Below are positions 25,936 through 35,400 of a DNA stretch of 64,000 nt, one piece after another. Source of the stretch: Limnothrix sp. CACIAM 69d (GTDB lineage: Bacteria; Cyanobacteriota; Cyanobacteriia; CACIAM-69d); assembly GCA_001913845.2 (NCBI GenBank), contig MKGP02000076.1, positions 1 to 64,000 of the forward strand, given 5' to 3'. Under the pieces are notes generated by a model that had not been told where the DNA came from, made no database searches, and was given only the letters and a program-made list of their open reading frames with translations. The position numbers were made by a program, and so were the translations under genes. Position 1 is the stretch's first letter; the number at the start of each line of letters is the position of its first letter.

Positions 25936-27199
25936 GGGAATTTTTGCAAGATGCGATCGCTTGGGTGATGGCGGCGATCGCTTCGTCAATTTCGGCGGCA
26001 GTGACGATCAAGGGCGGCACAAATCGCACCACCTGCGGCCCGGCCGGCACCAGCAACAGACCGGCGGCCATGGCGGCCTTGACCAAATCGATCGAGCTGA
26101 GGCCCGCATCTTCCTTCAGCACCAGGCCGTTGATTAGACCCCAGCCGCGTACCTCAGCAATCAAGTTGGGATGTTGAACTGCCAGGGCCTTCAGACCCGC
26201 CCGCAGTTGCTCGCCCCGATCGCGCACATTGTCCAAAAAGCCCGGTGCGCCCACCGTTTGGCAAACGGCCATCGCCACCCCACAGGCGAATGGATTGCCG
26301 CCGTAGGTGCTGGCGTGGTCGCCCGGTTCAAACACATTGCACTTGGCCTTGCACAGCAGGGCCCCGATCGGGATGCCGCCGCCCAAGCCCTTAGCGGAGG
26401 TGAAAACATCCGGCTCAATGCCCAGGTTTTCGTAGCCCCACAGTTGCCCCGTGCGGCCAACGCCCACTTGCACTTCATCAAGCATTAGCAAAATGCCCCG
26501 ATCGTCGCAAATTTCCCGAACCCGTTGGAAATAAGCCCGATCGCCCGGTCGCACACCCCCTTCTCCCTGGAGCGCTTCCAGCATGATGGCAGCGACGCGG
26601 GGGCCGTTGGTTTCCAAGCGGGCGATCGTCGCTTCCAAGGCCGCAATGTCGTTGTAGGGAATATATTCAAACCCCGGAACCAGGGGGCTGAAGTTCTTTT
26701 GATATTTGGGCTGGCCGGTGGCGGTGATGGTGGCCAGGGTGCGCCCGTGGAAGCTGGCGTGGGCCGTGAGGATCACCGGTTCATCAATGCCCAACACCGT
26801 GTGGGCATATTTGCGGGCCAGTTTGATTGCGCCCTCGTTGGCTTCGGCTCCGGAGTTACAGAAAAAAGCCCGATCGGCGCAAGAATGTTCCACCAACCAG
26901 GCCGCCAACGCCCCTTGTTCAGGGATGTAGTAAAGATTGGAAACATGGTGCAGTTTTTGAATCTGCTGGCTCACGGCGCTGGCCATCACCGGGTGGGCAT
27001 GGCCCAGGGTACAGGTGGCAATGCCCGCCACAAAGTCCAGATAGCTGCGGCCCTCGGTGTCCCAAACGCGGCTACCTTCGCCACGCTCAAGGGCGATCGC
27101 GAAGCGGCCGTAGGTTTTCATGACGGCTGCGTCAAAGGCCTCGGTGGAGAAGGCAACTGGGGCGATCGAGGTGGGATCAGCGAGGGCTTGGGGACTCAC
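25922..27199 (-). CDS. argD: Acetylornithine aminotransferase ArgD
   Basis: A 425-residue class III PLP aminotransferase. It makes N-acetylornithine from N-acetylglutamate semialdehyde in arginine synthesis and may also serve lysine or ornithine routes. Visible features are NSGAEANEGAIKLARKY, the DEVQVGVGRTG region and the PLP lysine in SAKGLGGGIPIG. It starts at GTG 27197-27199 with AGGAG upstream. It is followed by an overlapping small membrane protein gene. Confidence 0.95.
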   Translation of the reverse strand: MSPQALADPTSIAPVAFSTEAFDAAVMKTYGRFAIALERGEGSRVWDTEGRSYLDFVAGIATCTLGHAHPVMASAVSQQIQKLHHVSNLYYIPEQGALAAWLVEHSCADRAFFCNSGAEANEGAIKLARKYAHTVLGIDEPVILTAHASFHGRTLATITATGQPKYQKNFSPLVPGFEYIPYNDIAALEATIARLETNGPRVAAIMLEALQGEGGVRPGDRAYFQRVREICDDRGILLMLDEVQVGVGRTGQLWGYENLGIEPDVFTSAKGLGGGIPIGALLCKAKCNVFEPGDHASTYGGNPFACGVAMAVCQTVGAPGFLDNVRDRGEQLRAGLKALAVQHPNLIAEVRGWGLINGLVLKEDAGLSSIDLVKAAMAAGLLLVPAGPQVVRFVPPLIVTAAEIDEAIAAITQAIASCKNSHESH

Positions 27200-27563
27200 G
27201 GTGGTTGCTCCTAAACAATGGCTTTAACGGCAAATCCGATGAAGGGGACGGTAGGGATCGTCGTTAAAGGTTGGGTTGATTGTAGAGGAGGAAACCAAGG
27301 GCTTGCTAGATCTGATTTGGATCCTGAGGGCCGATCGGTCTGGAAATCTTGACTTGGGCCCGGCAGCGGTTGACTAGGCGCGATCGACCCGCGATCGGCC
27401 AATTCCCACCCGGGCGGATAATGGAACTCCGTTGGTTGCCTTGGCCTCAGCCCGGTGGCCGCCAATGTTGCACCTTGTCGATGTTTGCCTCGCTGATGTT
27501 CGCCTTGCCGATGTTTGCTATGACCGCCGCTGCCATGAGTTCCGCGAGTTTTGCCCCTGAGCC

Positions 27564-27630
27564 TAGTCCCGTTGAGTCTGACCCTGTGGAGCCTGACCCT
27601 GTGGGGTCTGATCCTGTGGAGCTTGGCCCT
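27564..27630. repeat. 15-bp repeats before or within the rsmH 5' end
   Basis: Imperfect copies of a unit like GAGCCTGACCCTGTG encode alternating S/E-D/P-P-V residues if read as an N-terminal extension of RsmH. Composition and repeats make this an uncertain coding stretch. Confidence 0.6.
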
Positions 27631-27639
27631 GATGAATCA

Positions 27640-28548
27640 ATGCACGGGAGCCGATCGGGGGCGGAGGTGCTCCCCGCTGAGTCGATCGACTGGGGCCATT
27701 TGTCCGTGCTCCGAGACGAATGTATCGCGGGTCTGCAACCTCGATCGGGCGGCTGCTATCTGGATGCCACGCTGGGTGCTGGGGGCCACACGGCGGCTCT
27801 GCTGGCGGCCGATCCAGCGGTGCGGGTGGTGGGCCTCGATTGTGACGATCGCGCCTTAGCGATCGCGCGGGAACGGTTGGCCCCTTGGGGCGATCGCGTC
27901 ACCTTCGTGCGCAGCAACTTTGCGCAGTTCAACCCCAGCGATCAGCAATTTGACGGCATTTTGGCAGACTTGGGCGTTAGCTCCATGCAGTTTGACCAGC
28001 CCGATCGGGGTTTCAGCTTTCGCCACGACGGCCCCTTGGACATGCGCATGGACGATCGGCTCACGGAATCCGCCGCCGACGTGGTGAACCATTGGCAAGA
28101 AGTGCCCCTGGCCAACGCGATCTATACCTATGGTGAAGAACGATTATCTCGGCGGATTGCTCGGGCGATCGTGGAACAGCGGCAAACGCAGCCTTTCCAA
28201 ACCACCCTCGAGCTGGCCAACGCGATCGCCCGCTGCGTGCCCGGCAAATATCGCCATGGACGAATTCATCCCGCCACCCGCACCTTTCAGGCCCTGCGGA
28301 TTGTCGTGAACCAAGAGTTGGCGGTTTTGGAAACCCTGCTCGATCGGGCCCCCAATTGGCTCGCTCCCCAGGGCCGCCTTGCCGTCATCAGCTTCCACAG
28401 CCTTGAGGATCGAATTGTGAAGCACCGACTGCGAGAATCAACCCAACTCAAAGTGATCACCAAAAAGCCCATCTGCCCCAGCGATGCTGAAATGGGTCAA
28501 AACTCCCGATCGCGATCCGCAAAATTGCGAATTGCAGAAAGAATCTAG
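27640..28548 (+). CDS. rsmH: 16S rRNA m4C1402 methyltransferase RsmH
   Basis: About 302 residues from ATG 27640. It transfers a methyl group from SAM to N4 of C1402 in 16S rRNA. Motifs are HLSVLRDECI near the start, the SAM loop LDATLGAGGHTAALL, ILADLGVSSMQFDQPDRGFSF and the C-terminal ISFHSLEDRIVKHRLRE. The frame stays open upstream to 27349 with possible ATGs at 27481 and 27535. That extension is repeat-rich and unlike the family, so I chose the start closest to the conserved HLSVL. It is divergent from argD. No other dcw genes (ftsL, ftsI) are adjacent. Confidence 0.92.
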   Translation: MHGSRSGAEVLPAESIDWGHLSVLRDECIAGLQPRSGGCYLDATLGAGGHTAALLAADPAVRVVGLDCDDRALAIARERLAPWGDRVTFVRSNFAQFNPSDQQFDGILADLGVSSMQFDQPDRGFSFRHDGPLDMRMDDRLTESAADVVNHWQEVPLANAIYTYGEERLSRRIARAIVEQRQTQPFQTTLELANAIARCVPGKYRHGRIHPATRTFQALRIVVNQELAVLETLLDRAPNWLAPQGRLAVISFHSLEDRIVKHRLRESTQLKVITKKPICPSDAEMGQNSRSRSAKLRIAERI

Positions 28549-29164
28549 CTTAATCAATGCCAATGGGTTTCTTTTGAACCTTTCCTGTATTTTTCTTTGG
28601 GGTCTGCTGAAATTTCTCGGCCACTGAAGGATTGATGAACAGGATGATTCCAAACCCAGTGATTCCTCCAGCCCAATGATTCCTCCAGCCAAAACGGGGT
28701 AACAACTAGTCAGTCGCTCAACCGGTCGCTCAACCAGTCGCTCAGTCAGCGCACCTGGCCATGGGCTGGTCAACGGCCAGGGCATTGGCTGAATCAGTCG
28801 GTTTGTGTCTAGGATTTCACGCCCAGTGTTTCAGCACATCGGGTAGGCTAGGGTAGAACGTGGGAATTCCCCCTTGTCCCGAGTGAGCCTTGGCCCACTT
28901 GTATCGATCGCTACACCAGTCCCGAGGATCAATTCTCTTCCCAGCTTGGAAGGGGCCCATTCCTCACTCAGGGATGGCGCGATCAACCGGATCATGGTCG
29001 CCAGAATCGAAAAGGCTAAGTAATAAAAACTAGCCTCCTTTCTAGCCCCCTTTGTCGATCGGGTAACCTTGTTTGCAAAAACCCAACCCGATGCCCATCC
29101 CTATCCCTGGGGTCACCCCCACGACCCCCGCCAACCCTGTCCAGCAGTGCAAGTGGAGCACGCG
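28549..29164. other. Intergenic region with short repeats
   Basis: 616 bp without a convincing gene. It holds three imperfect copies of AGTCGCTCAACC near 28717-28750 and a weak hairpin (AGGCTA/TAGCCT, about 29010-29035) before the response-regulator phosphatase gene. I could not place a confident promoter. Confidence 0.5.
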
Positions 29165-30889
29165 ATGAGCTTAGTCGTCCAAACCACACCAAGAGCAGAA
29201 ACAAAACTCAAATTGATGGTGGTTGATGACGAACCGGATAACCTCGATTTGTTGTATCGAACCTTCCGTCGCGACTTCGCGGTTTATAAGGCTGACAGTG
29301 GTTTCAATGCCTTGGAAGTGCTCGATCGCGACGGGGAAATGGCCGTGATCGTCTCAGACCAGCGGATGCCGGGCATGAACGGCACTGAGTTTTTGAGCAA
29401 AACTGTCGATCGATTCCCCGACACGATCCGCATTATTCTGACCGGCTACACCGACGTAGAAGACCTCGTAGGAGCCATCAACTCCGGTAAAGTTTTCCGA
29501 TATCTTACAAAGCCCTGGAGTCCCGACGAACTCAAATCCGTCGTGAACCAAGCGGCCGAAACCTATCGTGTGGTTAAGCGCCGCACGAACGAGTTAAACC
29601 GGGCCCTGCGTCGCGAGTCCCTGTTTAACGCCATGATGAGCGCAATTCGGGAATCCCTGAATTACGACAGCATGTTGCCCACCATTGCCCAGACCATCAC
29701 CACCACCCTGAACGCCCATTGCGCCTTGTTGCAGCCCGTGGAAGGGGGGCAAGCCAAAGGGGAACCCCTGCGCTACCCACTCGATCGGGATGACTGGAGC
29801 CTGACCCACGAAGACGGGCAATTGCGGGATCCGGTGCAAGCGGCCCTGGAGCACTTGACCATTCAGCAAACCCAAGTCAACACCGATGGCAGCGACAGCC
29901 CAGGGGGAGCCATTGATGAGTTGCTCATCCCTTTGGTCTATCAACAGGAATGTTTGGCCCTGTTGTCCCTGGTGCGCCAAGGACAACCCGGCTGGCAAAC
30001 CGATGAAGTGGCGTTGATTTCGGAGCTAACAGAACAGGCGGCCTTGGCCCTTTCCCAAGCCCGTTTATATCAGCGCACCGAAGCCCAAACCCAGCAGTTC
30101 CGCATGGAATTGGAAGTGGCGCGGCAGGTGCAAGCGGACTTGTTGCGCCAACATTGGCCAGAAGTACTCGGGGTGCGTGTGCAGGCGGAATGTCAGCCCG
30201 CACGCGAGGTGGGGGGCGACTTTTTTGAAGTCTTTATCCATCCTCAGGGGGATGTGTGGTTAGCGGTTGGGGATGTGTCCGGAAAGGGGGTTCCGGCGGC
30301 CCTATTTATGGCTAGTTCGATTTCTGTTTTACGCCAAGAACTGGCTCGGGCGGAGTCTCCGGAGCCGGATGAAGCGATTCGGCGGCTGAATCGGGCCCTG
30401 TTTGAAAATTTGTTTAATAGCAATCGATTCATTACGATTGCCCTAGCACGCTACACTCCCAGCACGAGACGCTTGAGCTATGCCAACGCGGGTCACGTCT
30501 ACCCCGTGGTTTGGTCGCCCCAGGTGGTTCAGGAAAAAGTCCTGGCCGGTGGCGATCTCAAGGAAATTGAGCCAACCTATCTCAAGGCTCGGGGAGTGCC
30601 GCTGGGTATCTTGCCGGAGTGGAAAGGTACGGGGGGGGAACAGACTCTAGAGCCAGGGGAGGCTCTGCTGATGGCCAGTGACGGAATTACGGAAGCAACA
30701 GTGGCGAACATACAACTCCCGGGAACAAGTTTGGTGAACGGTTCAATGTTGCAACAGGAGGGCCTGTGGGAACTGTTGAAGCAACAAGGAAGCCCGTTTG
30801 ATCTCAAGCGCTTGTTGGCGACCTTGCAACAGGTTGCGCCCGACGAGCAAGAAGACGACCAGACCCTACTGCTGCTGGAGGTTCTGTAA
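29165..30889 (+). CDS. Response regulator with GAF and SpoIIE/PP2C phosphatase domains
   Basis: A 574-residue RsbU-like signalling protein. The receiver domain (about 15-130) has the phospho-acceptor D65 (VSDQRMPG) and K116 (YLTKPW). A GAF-like domain spans about 190-335. The SpoIIE-type PP2C phosphatase (about 370-573) has GGDFFEVF and GDVSGKGVPAALFMA. Such proteins dephosphorylate an anti-sigma-factor antagonist in partner-switching circuits. ATG 29165 (MSLVVQTT) is chosen because the receiver domain follows directly; an in-frame upstream start adds unrelated residues. The kinase-like partner begins 4 bp after the stop. Confidence 0.92.
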   Translation: MSLVVQTTPRAETKLKLMVVDDEPDNLDLLYRTFRRDFAVYKADSGFNALEVLDRDGEMAVIVSDQRMPGMNGTEFLSKTVDRFPDTIRIILTGYTDVEDLVGAINSGKVFRYLTKPWSPDELKSVVNQAAETYRVVKRRTNELNRALRRESLFNAMMSAIRESLNYDSMLPTIAQTITTTLNAHCALLQPVEGGQAKGEPLRYPLDRDDWSLTHEDGQLRDPVQAALEHLTIQQTQVNTDGSDSPGGAIDELLIPLVYQQECLALLSLVRQGQPGWQTDEVALISELTEQAALALSQARLYQRTEAQTQQFRMELEVARQVQADLLRQHWPEVLGVRVQAECQPAREVGGDFFEVFIHPQGDVWLAVGDVSGKGVPAALFMASSISVLRQELARAESPEPDEAIRRLNRALFENLFNSNRFITIALARYTPSTRRLSYANAGHVYPVVWSPQVVQEKVLAGGDLKEIEPTYLKARGVPLGILPEWKGTGGEQTLEPGEALLMASDGITEATVANIQLPGTSLVNGSMLQQEGLWELLKQQGSPFDLKRLLATLQQVAPDEQEDDQTLLLLEVL

Positions 30890-30893
30890 ACCG

Positions 30894-31334
30894 ATGAGAA
30901 CTGAAATCCAAGTCCCAAGCAACTTGAAGTTTCTAACCATTGTTGAGCAGTGGTTACTCGGTTCCCTGGAAATTGAGCTAGGCGATCGAGTGGATTGGGC
31001 CCGCCAGTCGAACCGTCTGCGGCTGGTGTTGGCGGAGGCCTATTCCAATGTGGTGCGCCATGCCCACAAGGATCGCCCCCACCTGCCGGTGGAGATGTCG
31101 GTGGAGGTGCAGGATCGGGAGCTGGCGATCGAAATTTGGGATCGCGGCCAGGGCTTCAGTTTGGATAATTACCTGCCGCCAGTGCCGGAAGCCAAGCAGG
31201 AAAATGGCTATGGCTGGTTGATTTTGAACCGGCTGATGGATCGGGTGGAATATCGGTTGCAGGTGGATGGCAAGAACTGCCTGGTGCTGTTGGCGACGTT
31301 GCCCCCTCGGGAAGAGTCCCAATCCAAAAACTAG
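30894..31334 (+). CDS. RsbW-like anti-sigma/serine kinase (HATPase)
   Basis: A 146-residue GHKL ATPase. The N-box EAYSNVVRHAH (about 46-56) and G1 box IWDRGQGFS (about 84-92) are present, followed by GYGWLILNRLMDRVEY. The RsbW/SpoIIAB family phosphorylates an anti-anti-sigma factor and binds a sigma factor or another target. It starts at ATG 30894, 4 bp after the RsbU-like phosphatase stop, so the pair is an operon. No STAS-domain antagonist gene is adjacent; it must be elsewhere if the switch is complete. Confidence 0.9.
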   Translation: MRTEIQVPSNLKFLTIVEQWLLGSLEIELGDRVDWARQSNRLRLVLAEAYSNVVRHAHKDRPHLPVEMSVEVQDRELAIEIWDRGQGFSLDNYLPPVPEAKQENGYGWLILNRLMDRVEYRLQVDGKNCLVLLATLPPREESQSKN

Positions 31335-31336
31335 GA

Positions 31337-31380
31337 CTACAGGCTATGGGGCTACAGGCTATGGGGCTACAGGCTAGTGG
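31337..31380. repeat. 15-bp tandem repeat after the RsbW-like gene
   Basis: Three units of CTACAGGCTATGGGG (31337-31351, 31352-31366 and a variant 31367-31380), starting right after the stop codon. Confidence 0.8.
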
Positions 31381-31492
31381 ACGATAGGCTAGTGAATTAA
31401 ACAGTCCGATCGGGTCAGCTATGGGGGCTAGTCTGGCTCCTGAGCGATCGCCCATGCTCGCCTGCGATCGGCCCCACCATCGGGGCGATCGC

Positions 31493-32275
31493 CTAAGCCA
31501 TCACTTCCGCCATCAGATCGTCGGTCATTTCAAAGTTGGTGGCGACACTTTGCACGTCGTCTAAGTCTTCGATCGTGTCCATCATTTTGATTAGGGCTTT
31601 GGCTTGATCGCGATCGGTCACGGCGACCGTGTTGGTGGGAAACCAGCGGGTTTCCGATTGCCACACCCAAAAGCCACGTGCCTTCAGCACCGATTCCAAA
31701 TTTTCCAAGTTATCTGGGGCTGTTTTGACTTCAAACCCCACGAGGTCAAATCCCTTTTGGTCTTGGCCAGAGAAGGGATCGTAGGATTCCCCTTCCCCCT
31801 CGATCGAGGCTTCCAGCAGCGCATCTTCCTCGATCGCCTCGCCCACAATGGTGACCACGCCCTTGTTTTCAAACATCCAACCCACGCAGCCGGTTTCCCC
31901 CAGGTTGCCACCGTTCTTGCTGAAAGCCACGCGCAGGTCAGCAGCGGTGCGGTTGCGATTGTCCGTGAGGGCTTCAATCAGCACGGCCACGCCACCGGGG
32001 CCATAGCCCTCATAGCGAATGGCTTCCAGTTCCGCCCCTTCCCCCGCCAGCCGACCGGCTCCCTTGGCGATCGCCCGATCAATGTTGGCATTGGGCACGC
32101 CGGCCGCTTTGGCCTTGTCGATCGCTGTCCGTAGTTGGAAGTTACCGGCAGGATCCGCACCGCTGCGCGCCGCCACAATAATTTCCCGCGACAGCTTGGT
32201 AAAGACACTGCCGCGCACCGCATCCACCCGGGCCTTTTGGCGCTTAATATTTGCCCATTTACTATGTCCGGCCAT
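31493..32275 (-). CDS. yebC: YebC/PmpR-family protein
   Basis: A 260-residue protein with the invariant start MAGHSKWANIKRQKARVD and family blocks GADPAGNFQLRTAIDKAK and YEGYGPGGVAVLIEALTDN. Family members were described as transcription regulators and more recently as factors that relieve ribosome stalling at proline-rich stretches; either may apply. It is convergent with the preceding RsbW-like gene and divergent from cobN. Confidence 0.95.
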   Translation of the reverse strand: MAGHSKWANIKRQKARVDAVRGSVFTKLSREIIVAARSGADPAGNFQLRTAIDKAKAAGVPNANIDRAIAKGAGRLAGEGAELEAIRYEGYGPGGVAVLIEALTDNRNRTAADLRVAFSKNGGNLGETGCVGWMFENKGVVTIVGEAIEEDALLEASIEGEGESYDPFSGQDQKGFDLVGFEVKTAPDNLENLESVLKARGFWVWQSETRWFPTNTVAVTDRDQAKALIKMMDTIEDLDDVQSVATNFEMTDDLMAEVMA

Positions 32276-32404
32276 GGCTCCAACTAAATTGATGAAAGAT
32301 TGAACGAACCTAGGACTAAGATCGGTCTTTGGCGAGACGAATCAAAGATCGCCTTGAAATTTTAAGGGCCGATGCGATCGAACGGGATTAAGTTGCCCAA
32401 TTTT

Positions 32405-32457
32405 CTAAACGCTCTTGTCTAAACGCTCTTGTCTAAACGCTCTTGTCTAAACGCTGC
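32405..32457. repeat. 14-bp tandem repeat upstream of cobN
   Basis: CTAAACGCTCTTGT is repeated at 32405, 32419 and 32433, with a partial fourth unit at 32447. It ends about 40 bp before the cobN start, within the divergent yebC-cobN promoter region. I saw no cobalamin riboswitch here. Confidence 0.85.
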
Positions 32458-32495
32458 TCATTGTTCCACTAGCGCTCACGACGATCAAAAGACCA

Positions 32496-35400
32496 ATGCA
32501 TAGGATTGCTGCGCTACCCGGTGGCTGGGAACCGAATACAGAAGGCGTTATTTTTGTTGAACAAACTCCGGCTCCGATCATTATTTTGACGGCCAAAGAT
32601 ACGGATATTCAAACGCTATCGATCGCCCGTCGATCGCTGCCGGAAAATTTCCCAGCTATCCGCGCCACTAACCTCTTACAACTTCAGCAGCAACTGACGA
32701 TCGATACCTACGCTGAGGAAGTTTTGTCGCAAGCGCAGGTGATTGTTTTGCGCTTATTGGGGGGCCGTGCCTATTGGAGCTATGGGCTAGAGGTGGTGCG
32801 AGATCTAGCCGAGCGATCGGGCATTGGACTGTTGGTTTTGCCCGGAGATGATCGCCCAGATCCTGACTTGGTTTCCCATTCAACGGCTCCCTTGAGTTTG
32901 TGTGACCAGATTTGGCGCTACTTGAATGAAGGAGGCGTGGAGAATGTTCAAAATGCGCTCTTGAAATTATCAGATACCTATTTTCAAACGCGATATCAGC
33001 CTCCCAGTCCTCAGCCGATCGAACGTTGGGGCTTTTATCAATATCTTCAAAATAATGCCCCTGAAAGTGCCCCAGTTTCTGAACCCATTGGAACCGTTGG
33101 GATTTTATTTTATCGAGCCTATTATCAAGCGGGAAACTTAGCGGCGATCGATCAACTATGCCATGCCCTGTTGGCGGTGAATTTGCAACCCGTGCCCATC
33201 TACGTGGCTTCGTTGCAAGATTTGGATATTCAGGAAGAGGTGGGTTTCGCTCTGAAATCTCAGGCGATCGACCTGTTATTGGCTTCAACGGGATTTGCAA
33301 TCACCAAGGCCCAATCGACCCTTGGCCAATCGCAACCCCACTCCCTGTGGCAGCGGTTAAATGTGCCTGTTTTGCAAATTATTTTGAGCAGTGGAACCCA
33401 AGATCAATGGCTCGCCAATCAGCAAGGGTTATCCCCTCGAGATATGGCCATGCAGGTGGCACTGCCGGAGGTGGATGGCCGGGTGGCAACTCGGCTGGTG
33501 GCTTGCAAATCGGTGCAACAGCGCGATCGGGACTTAGAAACAGAAACGATCGCGCTTGAACCCATTCCCGATCGCTTGGATTTTGTGGCAAAACTGGCGG
33601 CTAATTGGGTGCAGTTGCGGCGATCGGCTCCTGGCGATCGCCCGATCGCCATTGTGCTGGCCAATTATCCAAATCGGGATGGGCGCTTGGCCAATGGTGT
33701 TGGTTTAGATACGCCCCAAAGTTGTGTGGATTTTCTGTGGGCTTTGGCGCGATCGGGCTATGACTTGGGTGATTTAGAACAATTGCCAACCAACGGCGAT
33801 CAACTCATTCAGCAATTGACCCAAGGAATGACCAATGATCCTGAGGGCTGGACAGGGCGATCGATTCGTCAATGTCTATCATTTGCGAATTACCAAGCCT
33901 GGTTTGAAACCTTGCCGATCGAGGTGCAAAGGGCGATCAATCAGCGTTGGGGATCCCTGACCAACCCGAAACCGGATCATGAGCAATGGTTTCCCAAAAC
34001 TTTGATTGAAAAAGAGCCGGTGATTCCCATTTCAGGTTTGCAATGGGGCAAGGTTTTTGTGGGCATTCAACCGGCCCGGGGATACGATCGAGATCCTAGT
34101 TTGAACTATCACGCGCCGGACTTGGAACCAACCCATGAATATTTAGCCTTTTATGAGTGGTTACGATCGCAATTTGCTGCTCAAGCGATTATCCATTTTG
34201 GGAAGCATGGCAATTTAGAATGGTTGCCCGGAAAAGGCATGGCTCTCTCAGAGAATTGCTTCCCGGAAATTGCCCTTGGCCCGGTTCCTCATTTCTATCC
34301 ATTTATTGTGAATGATCCCGGTGAAGGCTCGCAGGCTAAACGACGGGCCCAAGCGGTGATTTTAGATCACCTAACTCCACCGCTAACTAGAGCAGAACTG
34401 TATGGTGACTTGAGTTTAATTGAGGGACTGATTGATGAATATTATGAAGCGCAAAGTCTCGATCCCAAGCGAACTCGGGTGATTGTTCCCAAGTTGCTGA
34501 AACTAATTGAAGATAACCAGCTTGATCGAGATTTAAAACTTAAGTTAAGAGTCGCTAACCAATCTCTGGCTCAGGGATCAAACTCAGCTCAGGTTGCTAT
34601 TGACAATCAATCGGCGGTTGAAGATCTGATCGCTGCCCTGGATGGCTATCTTTGCGAACTGAAGGAAGCCCAAATTCGGGATGGCTTGCATATTTTTGGG
34701 CATTGTCCCACGGGCGATCAATTGCGTGATTTAACCGTGGCGATCGCCCGTTCTGCCCAAGGCGGCCAAGGGGGCCTGACGCGGGCGATCGCCCAAGATT
34801 GGCAACTGAGCTTCGATCCCCTCACGGCCGATTGGGGCGATCCGTTGCCGGAGGTCGATCGCTGCCCCCACTTAGCCACCTGCCGCACCTTGGGAGACGC
34901 GATCGCCGCCTTGGAAACCCAGGCCAGCGAAGCCGTGGCGGCCCTGATTGCCGATCGCCCCTGGCCATCCGTGGGATCCCACACGGATCAGGCTTTGGCT
35001 TGGGTGCGCGATCGGCTCCTGCCCGCCCTGCGCCAAACGCCCCAGGAAATCGATCGGCTCTTGCAGGGACTCAATGGCGAATTTGTGCCGCCGGGGCCAT
35101 CGGGAGCCCCCAGCCGGGGCCGCGCGGACGTGTTGCCCACCGGCCGCAATTTCTACTCCGTGGATTTGCGATCCCTGCCCACGGAAAGTGCTTGGGAAGT
35201 GGGGCGCAAGGCCGCCGACACCCTGATCGAGCGCTATGTTCAGGAAAATGGCGACTATCCAACCACCCTCGGGCTGTCGGTTTGGGGCACTTCCACCATG
35301 CGCACCGGAGGCGATGACTTAGCGGAAGCGTTGGCGCTGCTGGGGGTGCGGCCCCGTTGGGATGGGGCGGCGCGGCGGGTGGTGGGGGTGGAGGTGTTGC

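Noticed and set aside
32276-32495. Cobalamin riboswitch before cobN
   Set aside because: Looked for a B12-box-like motif and found none; only a 14-bp tandem repeat is present.
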